DNA of 60,000 nt from Acanthaster planci (Eukaryota; Echinodermata; Asteroidea; Valvatida; Acanthasteridae), in assembly GCF_001949145.1 (NCBI RefSeq), contig NW_019091517.1:155457-215456 (forward strand), given 5' to 3'. This document shows, one piece after another, positions 49,791 to 60,000 of the stretch. Below the pieces are notes generated by a model. It was not told the origin of the DNA, ran no database searches, and saw only the letters and a list, made by a program, of their open reading frames with translations. The stretch's first letter is position 1, and every line of letters starts with the position of its first letter. Both the position numbers and the translations under genes were made by a program.

Positions 49791-50100
49791 GTTCTTCGAG
49801 ACAATAAAGTGTCACAGCGCCCTCACTCGTTGAATAGGTATAAACGAAAGTGATCGAAGCATTAACAAACAAAGCCGATCTGAAGTTTCACAGGGAAGGT
49901 CTTATAAATATTGAGCCAAAGAGTAATAATTCAAAGTTTGTTTATGCAACTTGCAAAGTGGGACACAATGACGAATACCCCCACTTCAAAAATCGGGATA
50001 TATAAGTTTCTCAGGTGTTCAAGCCATACGTCAAATTAAAGTTTTCTTAAATTCTTGTCCTTTTTCTTTTCAGTTTTGCTGGGTTAGACGTCGACTTTGA
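49791..50100 (-). promoter_or_regulatory. Presumed MED21 promoter / 5' UTR
   Basis: Directly upstream of the MED21 ATG on the minus strand. It contains CpGs around 49,810-49,880. No TATA box or initiator can be called with confidence. Confidence 0.3.
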
Positions 50101-50722
50101 AAATACTTCATCCTTTATAAAGTTGTGAAGCCCATCACTATTTAAAAAACTGCCAGCTAGCTAATCATACACTCCATTGTGTGCAAGTAGCGCCATTTTG
50201 AGGGGGCTCTGCTTTGTCCAGATTTCTGAAAAAAAGAAAAAAGCTAGCAGTCCTGTTCGTGGTTTCCACTCTTCTGTTTAAAATGAGCTCTCCAGTCCAC
50301 AGACCACAAAAATGCTCAAGTAACAGAGAATTTGAGGGAGTGCATCATTTGGTCTGCGCACGCAATTTGGGGTCTTTTAACTGCCCTGCAAACTGCATTA
50401 TGTCTGTGGTTCGAACATTATTTAGACGGCAGTAAAAATGCAAAAGCCGGTGTGATGTGTCCTGACGGACATTCATTTGCCGGCTCAACTATAGATGCAG
50501 AAATGCTTTTCAAGCGTCTCTGCAACCCTTTTCACGGATGGGTGCTACCCGCATTTTTTTATCAGTGCCTGATTTTTTTCAAAGGTGGGGCTGTCATTTT
50601 GTCTGGAAGTGGAAACATCAGTTTGTCAAAATATCAATTTCTAAGCAATATTTGAATTTTTGCTGGAAATTGTTTAGATCAGCGGAATTTAACCGAATGC
50701 AAGAAATAAAAGTAAACACATA

Positions 50723-50949
50723 CTACTAAAAAATTATTAAGGACCACTTTTTTCTTGTGATTTTGTTCCAAGCAAGGAGTGCAGTCTAGTTCTTTCATTT
50801 TTTTGGTTTGTCTAGATGGTGTTCTCATTGGAATAAATAATTTAATAAATGTTTCAAAACATCAAATGCACATTTTCAGCAGTAACATCTCGTATTTAAA
50901 AAAAGTATACACAAAATAAAAAATGGTCCTTAACTTTTTTTGAGTAGTG
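50723..50949. mobile_element. Tc1/mariner-like MITE, 227 bp, flanked by TA
   Basis: The left end CTACTAAAAAATTATTAAGG and the right end, reverse complemented, CACTACTCAAAAAAAGTTAA, extend into a shared TTAAGGACCA block and T-rich stretch, giving inverted repeats of about 40 bp. TA dinucleotides sit on both sides (50,721-50,722 and 50,950-50,951), as expected for Tc1/mariner target duplication. No ORF. Confidence 0.75.
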
Positions 50950-51117
50950 TATAAATGCAAAACACTAAAGGGATTGACAGAGTTATACTTTTCTTGGGTT
51001 CTAGTGAAGGTGGCAACTATTTCTGGAAATGCATTTAAAAATCTGTTGCAAATTAGCATCACAGCAGCGGGCATGACACAAGTGGAGATTTTTCTTTTCG
51101 TCCTATCACAAAATATC

Positions 51118-51132
51118 GGGGGGGGGGGGGGG
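51118..51132 (+). repeat. G15 homopolymer
   Basis: An uninterrupted run of 15 G. Likely error-prone in the assembly. Confidence 0.95.
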
Positions 51133-54100
51133 AATGCCCGTGCCCCTTCCCGGGTGCCCCCCATTTGAAATCCATGAACAATGTCTGCTGCAGCTCACTG
51201 TCTTTTGGTGTCCCCCCAACAAAATAGCCCTTCTTAAGCTACTGTAACTGTTCAGGAGTCAAGAAAAGTGAGTAAAACCTAAAAGTAATGAAAACCTTCA
51301 AGTCTTATCAGTTAAGAGAAGTGTTTAACAGTTCCATAATATGGACAATCACGAATCGTGTTAAAAATATCTCTGCCCATCGAGGGGCTCTTTATTAAGA
51401 TTTTCACTATTGACATCTGACCAAGCATTGTTGACCAAGCTCCACTGCCGTCCAAAAAATGGCATGATATCATACATAATTTACACTTCCAATCAAACAG
51501 TATGCTTCACAAAGTCACAAGCCCTACCCTAATACCGGTGATTCTTTTTACAGTTAATTTTAGAGGCTTTTTTTCTCTATAGGATAAAAAAGACAAAGTT
51601 GGAGGAATGCAATTAAAGATATTGAAGTAATGAACCGTTATTAATCCTTCCATTTTTCCCTCTGTACAATGTTAATTTATATTCACAATCTCTTTCATTA
51701 CACCTGAGACTCCAACTAAAGAAATGAGAAAGAAAATAAAAAGAAGATGAATTCCTTAAATGAAAGTAAATTTGCGTTTTGAATTTGGTCAGTGTTTTCC
51801 ACTCAAAATCAAATCCACCCATGAACAACCAGTGGAATTTTGTTGTCATAGTTTTCAAGATTTGTCCATTTTCTATCGACATATAGCACCCAAACACAGA
51901 GAGCCCAATTCATTCGCTCTCACCAAATAAGCTCAAAGTAAAACTGAACTATCTTCAAGGATGTGCAGTTGACCATCAAGACAGAATTAACGACAAAATG
52001 TTTCACGTGCGGCAAAGTATGTTTCTCATGACAATGACGAGCGGTGTTTCATTCAATATGCCCCATATCTTTGAGTGGTGAGTCCACCTTACGGCGACTG
52101 TTTGTAACTTTTCTGTGAGTGTGTCAGACCAATATTAAGTATTTTCTATAGGTGATAAGGCAACTGAGGTGTTGAAGTCACCTTCAGAGAATGTAAATGC
52201 AGGTATTTTAACAGCTTTTGGGGGTTTGCAATCAAATGTAAACGCTCTAGGCCATCATCCATTTAAACAGGGGCAAACTTGGATAGGATTGCAAACAGTC
52301 ATTTCTTTCTTCTTTGGAAGTCCTTTTAATGGAGAAAAACTCTGTTAGTAAACATTAACACTTCACAAATCCAATTCAAGTTAAAGGAGAAAATTGACAA
52401 GATTTGAGGACACTTTGAAGACACACCCTCAATGTCAACCGCCAACCACACACAGAATTCAGTCAACAGTCACTACTGCCTTCAGGAAAAAAACAAAAAA
52501 AAAGAAGTGTTCGGAAGCATGTGCATGCCCAAGATGACATCCAGGAACCTGCACTGACTAACATGATATCAAGATATAATTTACTTGAAAATAAAATGTT
52601 CAGATTTATAAAAACCTGCTTTTTAAAATGAAGGTTTGGATATAACATCCTGCAAAAGCAAACAACAAAACTAGTAATTTGTTTGACACAAAATGACTTT
52701 ACTATGACATGGTAAACCTGTTACAAAAGACTATGTGATTCAAATAACTAAGATGCTGCACTAGTGGGTGATAAATACCCCATTAGGCTAAACCAAGGCA
52801 TTAAAAATGAAAGAAAATAACCGTCAAACAATAAAAGATTTTTAAATTTACACAAAAATACAATTTATCGACCACATAAAACCTTTTTAGTTGCAGTCTG
52901 CTGCATTCTGGTCCTACATTAAACTTGTGAAATGTATTACTTCCACTTTCAAAGGATTTACAAGATAAAAAAAAATGGACTCAAGGCAAACACTGCCTGA
53001 GATTCTAACTCAAAACTTTCAAAGGTTTAGACCAGCCCGAAGACTCAAAGCAATAAAAAATTCCTTTTATGTTGTCCTCTACAATTGTCATTACCATGGC
53101 AACCGATAGCAACTCAGTCTGTCATTGTCAAAGTTCTGATTACCCCAAAGAATGATATCATAGTACATTATATAAACATTATACAACATCAGTTATTGCA
53201 TAGATCTTTTTCTGACTTTTGTTTTCACTTTTCTGCTTTTTCGGTGCGTAGATTATTATTTCAAAATCAGATCAGATGCGGTTGGCAACAATTAACTTGC
53301 ACATTTCCAGAATGCCCTATAGTGATCCATCTGGAGTCATGAACTTCAGCGCCACGATCTGAAGATTTTCACAAGAGGGAGTTCTGAAAGCGACAAGTTG
53401 ACATTTGTCAATGTGTGTCACTGTGCCGTAGTTTGAATGCAGCCCTTGGGTTTGTAACATTCTTTACAGATTGAAAATTGTACAGAAAGCTTATTTACAT
53501 ACAGAATTTACAATGAAATGAAACAACTCTCACATGTAAGAGGCTTTATCAAGCAGAATATTAAAAAACAACGATTCAACATGTATTAACAAAATAATGC
53601 AAGTCTGAAAATCACTATCAATCTCAAAGTTTTGATTTTTCAATCTCAATATCGCATTTGAAATACTCTGTCTTTGAATGTTTGTTATGTTGGAAGACGT
53701 GAATGCTTTTCCAAATAACACAAGACCGCTGGATTGACAATGATATCAGTATATGGGTGAAGCAAACAAGTTTCCTTGAAATGGAGGTAAAGTTTGGAAC
53801 CACCCTGTGTTTCTTAAATGAGAGGCAACAGACTCAAATTTAACATTTTCAGCTTGTATGATGGCTCTCTTTATGCAACTTCTGTTGAAAGGGTTCAACA
53901 GGAAACACTCTCGGTCATTTGTAGTTGAAATCAATTAGATCCACGAGATAAAGGTGCAATGGCTGAGACAGAATTAAGGATTATCATGCACCACATACAT
54001 TAGAATTGGAAAAACAACTGACTCTAGAAACCATCCCCTCTTTACACTGGAATATAAATACCACAATCAATCTGTTACAATCTAGATTAGAGTTAACCAA

Positions 54101-54760
54101 GTTCTGACCCCAAATTTCCAGGAAACTTCAAACACCTCAGGGATTCATGGCTCAACCGATCAACAATTCCAGTTCTCCTCCCTGTTGATTTGACGGATAT
54201 TACCCGCCTCCAGTTTCTGCCACTGTCTTAAAATGTCTCAGTCTCTGCCAATCTTGTGGCTGGGATGTGGACGGAGGCCTGCATATTACAAGCAACAGCA
54301 GCGGGCTGGCCTCGTTGAAGATGACTCCTGTAGCTTTGGGCTTGTGGTCTCACTCCATGTTGCTTTAGCGAGAATGGGAAGAAAAAAAAGGAAAGATAGG
54401 GTGTAATTTTATCAGAGATGTGAGGATTGCTTGCTTGTCTCAAGAACCTTCTAAAGCATGGAAGTAGGGAGCTATTGTTTCTATTACACTGCTGCGCTCT
54501 GCCTATCTATATCCAGAACTCCCACCCCTGCAGCATGCAGTTCCCTGCATCCCTGCTCCCAAGCCCCCTGCTTACTTCCTTTCAATTCCAGTAGCAACTT
54601 CTCACGAAAAAACCACAGGAATTTGACAGCCTAAGCACAAGTGTTACTTCAACTTAAGCCCGCCCACCACCATGGCCAACTCCCAAAACTGCCCATACAA
54701 ACAAACTACCCAAGACCACATCACACAATAAGAAAAAATACCAAAGAAGACCAAACAAAA

Positions 54761-54860
54761 TCTCAATGCAAGGGTAACCCAGCCCATCTGAAAAAAAGTG
54801 AACTAACAAATCTCCACGCAAGGGTAACCCAGCCCATCAGAAAAAAAGAGAACTGTGGAC
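54761..54860 (+). repeat. 50-bp tandem duplication
   Basis: Two adjacent 50-bp units sharing GCAAGGGTAACCCAGCCCAT and GAAAAAAAG, differing at a few positions. The GGGTAACCC core is itself palindromic. Confidence 0.9.
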
Positions 54861-56938
54861 TGCAGTAACATCTGCAGCAAACAATGAGGGTTATTATTGC
54901 AAGGAATTCCAAAGGAAAGCCAGTACTTCCGCCGGAGTCAATGAGGTATAACAAGAATTACAACAGTGAGGACATTGCCATTCATGGTTCACAGCAAGGA
55001 ACATGGGCCCCCTATGAGAAGTTGGGACCCGCATGGAGGAAATATCTGTGAGGTGTATCTCAGTTTTTCCCAATTTGGTTTTTCTCTTAATTCAATCCCC
55101 CTTCCCTTCTACACATACAAAAAAAACACACAGAACAAACATACATCCGCAAATCTTATTGATAAATTTCCTGAAAAGTAGCTAGTCTCTTGAACAAGCC
55201 ACAAAAGCCTTTCAATAAGGGTTAGCCTGCAAGTCCGACACGCCGTCCAATTTTCGCGATCCCCCCCATGAGCCTCTGCTTCCCCTGTTATGGCTAAAAG
55301 GCTCTAGATTTCCTTTCAACACTGCTGCTCAACTGTAAGGAGAAAAAAAAAGTCACCGGTAAGTTCTTAGAGGACCAAAATCTTTTCCCTTCCTTCAGCT
55401 CGATCAATGATCACAGGAAGCAACTAAGCAAACCGCAATGGAGCAAAGCCAAGCAGCTTACAATGACGACAATAGGGCCTGGAATGTACCGTCATGCCAG
55501 GCATTGTGGGGGCCCTTTGTCCCCCTGAATCAGCCTGATAACAATCACCACAGGCTCATCCTATTCTCTGTATTAACAAGGTCTCTCCCTGCCCCCCCCC
55601 AAGAAAACGACAGACAAGTCACAAGTAGCTGGGGAACAAATCAATCTGTTGCGCTGGGCTTGCTTTATGAAATCTTTTTGGCAAGCAGCCACAGAATTCT
55701 GCTGCCATTTTAAAGGTCTGTCGTTGCCACTATGATATGGATCATTTTATACTAGACCGCCAGAGTGCCAACCAGTCAACCCTAACTCTCCAGTCAATTT
55801 CATCAACAATCTGCAGAATATGTCTGAAAGTAGAGGAGAGTGGGGCACATTAAATGTTACCATACAAAGCAAGTACAAATGTCCCCCCACTTATGCTGGC
55901 AATCTATAAAAATCACCCGCTCTGCAATGACCCACTGGTAGTTTTGATTCTCCCACAAAATAACAGCCTTGAAGAAAATCACTGTTCAGATACAGAGGCG
56001 AAAAAGTTTATAATTCTTCAACCATACCTCGACAGTCTCCCTAGTCAACAAGATGCAACTTGACCATGTATTAACATTTTAAAAATGCCCACTGAGAAGC
56101 GATAATGCCCCCTGCATAAGTCACTCGCCGGCACCTGGACACGAGACAGTTTAATCAATCATGATTGGTCAAGAGTCAGTGTGCAAGTGACTCGCCACGC
56201 GTGCACCAAGTCCATATAAGGAGATTCTTTCGGACAACTATAAAATAAAATGGACAGAGGTGCTCGGGAAAATAAATGTAAAATTCTACAACAAAATTGT
56301 TCGAAATCCATCATATATTTACTTCTTTTTACTCTCTGACGTTTAAGCCCAGCTCAGGAGACTGAATACTGATATTGCCTTTGCCTGTGGCTCAGCATTA
56401 GTCACATCCATTCTCCTGAGCGGGTCTTAAGACTTAAATGCAGGTTTAAGACTGGCCAAGCACATATTTGTTCCCTAATCGGAGAATTTGTATCAACAGA
56501 AGCACAACACTGCACTGTGGGAAAAGGTTGACTATGAACGACTCAGTTATACATAGTGATCATATACACAGCTCATTCATCATATCCTCTCCATGCTTTC
56601 ACATCCATTCTTGCAACTCCTCCTTCTTCATACAAAGAGGGATGCCGTGATCTTTCCAAAATTCTTCCATCAATCGGCTTGAGTTCAATCCAATCACTGG
56701 ATGTCCATCTTCAAAGCTGGTAAGGAGTTGCATAATTATTGATGTCTGCCTTTAATAGAGCTGCAAATATCTGTTGACCTCCTCAGTGGATAAACAGATG
56801 TTTTACCATAATACCAACGTGCTCCTGATCCATGAAATGCTTTGATGAACGAGGGGTGGCGTTGAGATGAGGGGGGAGGAGGGGCGGGGAAGGGAGGGGA
56901 CAGCCAAAGAAGAGAGCATGTAGGTATAGCTTACCTAC

Positions 56939-57027
56939 CTCAGGATGTCATACTCCTGCTTCAGCAAGGCAATGTTGTCTTCCAACATGCTGTTTCTGGA
57001 CTTCACGCTCTTCAGATCTTCCAAACA
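56939..57027 (-). CDS. Partial gene: coiled-coil exon, product not recognised
   Basis: An 89-nt exon on the minus strand, acceptor CTCCTGGCAG, donor AG|GTAGGT. It reads CLEDLKSVKSRNSMLEDNIA then LLKQEYDILR, a leucine-heptad coiled coil. It joins in frame with the exon at 58,159-58,110. I do not recognise the protein. An alternative donor four bases downstream (TAG|GTAAGC) would include an in-frame TAG, giving a truncated end. Upstream exons probably lie beyond 60,000, and the downstream exon was not identified. Confidence 0.5.
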
Positions 57028-58109
57028 CTGCCAGGAGAAATATATGCAACACACACTGCTCAGACTTTTGAAGATGAAACCAGCGTAAATTACGTGCATG
57101 TGGCTGCACACAATTTACCAAGAAACAGTGTCTAGTAAAAGGGGGTTCTTAACATACATGTAATGTACACAAGATGAGATGTGTCCTTTAATATGCTCAG
57201 TCCCACGAAATTGAAGAAGTAAACACTAAATGCACTCTCTATGATTTGAAATATCAATAACAGTTTGTTTACTTGAATGGGTGAAACCATTCCAGACAAT
57301 TGATTTTTGAAAGTCTCGTGAAACATGAAATGCACTCATTACAAATTCATGGCCCCGCAACATTTTAAAATCTTCCATGATGCGGGGCAGGAAAAGGAAA
57401 ATTTTCAAAAAATAATGCAAAAAGGAAGTAAAGATTACAAGCAATAAGGATCAGATGACAGTAAATCATTTTCTGACATCCAGACATGCAAAGTTTAAAG
57501 AGCATTTTTTGGTAAAAAAAAAAAAAACAGGGAGGGGGTGATGGCGGGCCTTGTGTCTGCACCCTGTTTTTTGCTGAGGGGGTTCATCAGCCACCATAAA
57601 CACTGCCCTGAGGGGAGGATGGGAGGGGAAAGTAAAGTCAGGTTTACTCTCCCTGCATCAATCACTCGGCCTTGGAGGCTAATTTCACCTGACATGGATG
57701 AATGAGTTTGTACAGATGTCCTCCATTCACTGTGCACTGGTTGGGGACAGCTTAATTGTATTTACAGGCAACAATTACAGCTGGCCCTGCTCTGCAAATG
57801 AAACATTTCCATGGTCTATTTCCTCAAATTTCGGCCAGCTTTAATCTTGAGGGGGCTATGTGAAACGATGTAATTACTCGTCAATTTTTCCCCAGTTACT
57901 AATAATTGAATGTGATGCTTGAAACTAAAAAAAGATGGAGCTAGCGGTTGATTCTATTCCAAAACTGGAGAGCAAGATTAAAGTAAAATTTCAGCTATTG
58001 TCTATTAAAAACTAAAAAATATTCAATGTTTCCACATCCAAGTTACATGGCAAGCAGTATCTTTGTTTTCATGACAGCAACATTTCTGTCATTTGAAATG
58101 GAAACTTAC

Positions 58110-58159
58110 ACTTTTGCTCCGCTGTTGTTTTCCCACCATGTCCTTGATGAAGCTCTGAG
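58110..58159 (-). CDS. Partial gene: upstream exon of the coiled-coil protein
   Basis: A 50-nt exon, acceptor CGACTTACAG, donor AGT|GTAAGT. With one base from the previous exon it reads QSFIKDMVGKQQRSKS and then continues in phase 0 into the 57,027 exon. The support is the pair of good splice sites and the coherent coiled-coil reading across the junction. Not matched to a family by eye. Confidence 0.45.
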
Positions 58160-60000
58160 CTGTAAGTCGAAAAAACAGTAAATTTGCCTTAATAAATGTG
58201 CACCACGAATTAAGTGTGATGGTGTGCATTTATGGGTCATACGGAAACCGCATACTTTGTCGATGAAAACACCGACACCAGGGCACCCTTACATGAAACC
58301 TAAACCTGAGGTTTCAAAGAAAAGGTAGACATAAACTGCTTCAAAATTTTACAATTTCCCAGCAAAAACCTTTTAAAACCCCTCCTTTTCCTTTGTCTTA
58401 AGAATTACTAAGTACACATAGTATACATGCGAGTGGTTTAATATGGGTAAACCGTTCTTCAATTTGAAACCAGTTCAACTTGACAATGCATAACACCAGA
58501 GAAAAACAGGTAAAAACTTGACAAAATGAATAACCTACACAAGCACTTCAATGTTAAATTATTTTTTGAAAGTGCCCACATGATTAGCTGTAAATTTCCT
58601 TTAGTCTTTGGTAATGTGCTTTCCCTCCCGATATTCTTCCAGTAGCCTTTGCTACTCAGTTCCATGTATCTCAACCCTAAAAATACTCCAGAGGCAAAAA
58701 AGCTATTAAAATGACAACTGTAAATTGCTCACAGAGAATAATGTTTTGAGACAGGAGGTGGGTACCATCGTACACCTCTCGAGGCCTTGCCTATCAGTGT
58801 ACGATTTCCAGACATTAAATAGGAACGGTTGACTGGCAATTGTCAATTGGTAATATATTGAGAAGCACTGGGAAGCTGGGAAAGTCTGCCATTCCAGCCT
58901 GCTAGGCAACTGCCCTGTGCTCTGGTTGCACTGAAATGAGATCAGACAATTGAAGATCATTGCCAACAAAGAGCCAATAATGGTTTGGGGGGTGGGAGAG
59001 GAAAGTGTCTCCCATTGCCTCGTAACTGTCAATGCCATAAATTAATACTGAGAGATGGGATTAATTGGCGGCATAAATGACAGGCGTGAGACTCGCGTTG
59101 AGAATGTAGCTACAAGAGAGAGAAAAAATTAGGGTCCATACCTAACGGCATGGTGTAGCATTGCAGGACTTGATATCAACAAATTTCAGCGGGACGGGAT
59201 CCAATTCAGGGGAAGAGCGAAATGTAAGTCATTCGAAAGCCTGTTGAAAAATGCTCAATTACTCTGCTGCCATTTTCTGTGATATTTTGTAGACATGTGG
59301 AAACAGTATCCGAACACTTTTTTTCTTTAGGATAGTCCTCGTCCACAAGCTCTTCCCCAAGACCACAACTTCCAGGACAAAAACAAGGAAATTCCAATCA
59401 CTTAGGACCCATCGCATGTGGAAATTTTCAACTTCGGCTGCGGAAATTTGGAACAGCTCGCTGGATCACAGAGTTTGAGATGAATGAGAGAATGGCAGTG
59501 TCCCCTAAGCATCTGGGGCAGTCAGTTCTCTCGTTCATATTCATCATTATTTTCAAGATTTCAACAGTCAAAATTGAAATTTTCTACAAATGACAGTTCA
59601 AATTTTTTCATCTGAAAGAAAATCTCATGTCCCCCTTCCCCCAAGAAATGTGGTAGTACCATTACTGACATGCTGGCACTTTCAATTCCTAGAAGAAAAA
59701 AAACATTGACATGTTTCCAGGAGGGGTGCAACTTGCTCCCCCTGCCCCCATCACCACCTTGCTGGATAGCCACTGAAGAGAAGTCCACCTGGCAGTTTTC
59801 AGCTACCCTCAGGTCTGTATACTAAGCCCCTTCCTCTAAGTTGTTCCATCATTGCTCTAACTGAATGACAATGTGCATGTAACCTGCGACTTCGGGAACT
59901 CTGTGCTGACAATCTACCTCCAGCCTGAGCTGGCCCTCTTCCTTTTTTTCCCCATTTCTTTTCAACTACTGAAAAATTATGGTTACTCAGATGTTTTCAT
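58160..60000. other. Presumed intron/upstream of the coiled-coil gene
   Basis: No confident exon. Several weak exon-like frames near 59,790-59,990 have splice-like ends but no family resemblance. I do not call them. Confidence 0.4.

Larger units (their letters stand above)
50100..56938. other. Non-coding stretch downstream of the coiled-coil exons
   Basis: Apart from a Tc1/mariner-like MITE (50,723-50,949), a G15 tract (51,118-51,132) and a 50-bp tandem duplication (54,761-54,860), I see no supported exon. TACATGTA palindromes are nearly absent, in contrast to the left half of the window. Confidence 0.5.

Noticed and set aside
54228-54370. Candidate terminal exon for the coiled-coil gene (minus strand)
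   Set aside because: The best frame needs phase 0, but the preceding exon ends in phase 2. In the correct phase a stop follows within five codons.
59780-59990. Exon-like minus-strand segments near the window end
   Set aside because: Weak acceptors and basic low-complexity peptides. Nothing supports them without sequence beyond 60,000.

Overview
The window is animal nuclear DNA. It has large AT-rich introns with GT/AG borders, many dispersed repeats and mobile-element remnants, and genes found only in eukaryotes. Two features suggest an invertebrate deuterostome, perhaps an echinoderm: a very common dispersed TACATGTA-type palindrome and the sequence divergence of the recognised proteins. I cannot fix the species from sequence alone.

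Layout. 1-12,300 is intergenic or upstream DNA with repeats: a near-perfect hairpin, two copies of a fold-back element and a 14-bp tandem array. 13,329-39,082 (+) is a complete CAMKK1/2-type calcium/calmodulin-dependent protein kinase kinase gene. I resolved it into 15 coding exons that join in frame to 669 codons. Its introns hold a hAT-like MITE, a local duplication, two tandem-repeat arrays (one interrupted by 45 N), a LINE-like ORF fragment on the opposite strand and a second MITE family. A further copy of that MITE lies in the presumed 3' UTR or just downstream.

44,676-49,790 (-) holds two genes in an unusually tight arrangement. MED21 (Mediator subunit 21) has three coding exons, and the CDIN1 nuclease (C15orf41 family) follows as one uninterrupted ORF. 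The MED21 stop codon is followed in the same reading frame, with only 48 nt between, by the CDIN1 ATG. This looks like a dicistronic last exon, or a retrocopy captured in the MED21 3' UTR. MED21 intron 1 carries a 2.36-kb hAT-like non-autonomous element flanked by a near-perfect 8-bp target duplication.

49,800-60,000 is mostly non-coding. It has a Tc1/mariner-like MITE, a 50-bp tandem duplication and two small minus-strand exons (58,159-58,110 and 57,027-56,939) that join in frame into a coiled-coil segment of a protein I do not recognise.

No metabolic or operon-like relation is evident between the kinase gene and the MED21/CDIN1 pair. They are convergent neighbours.
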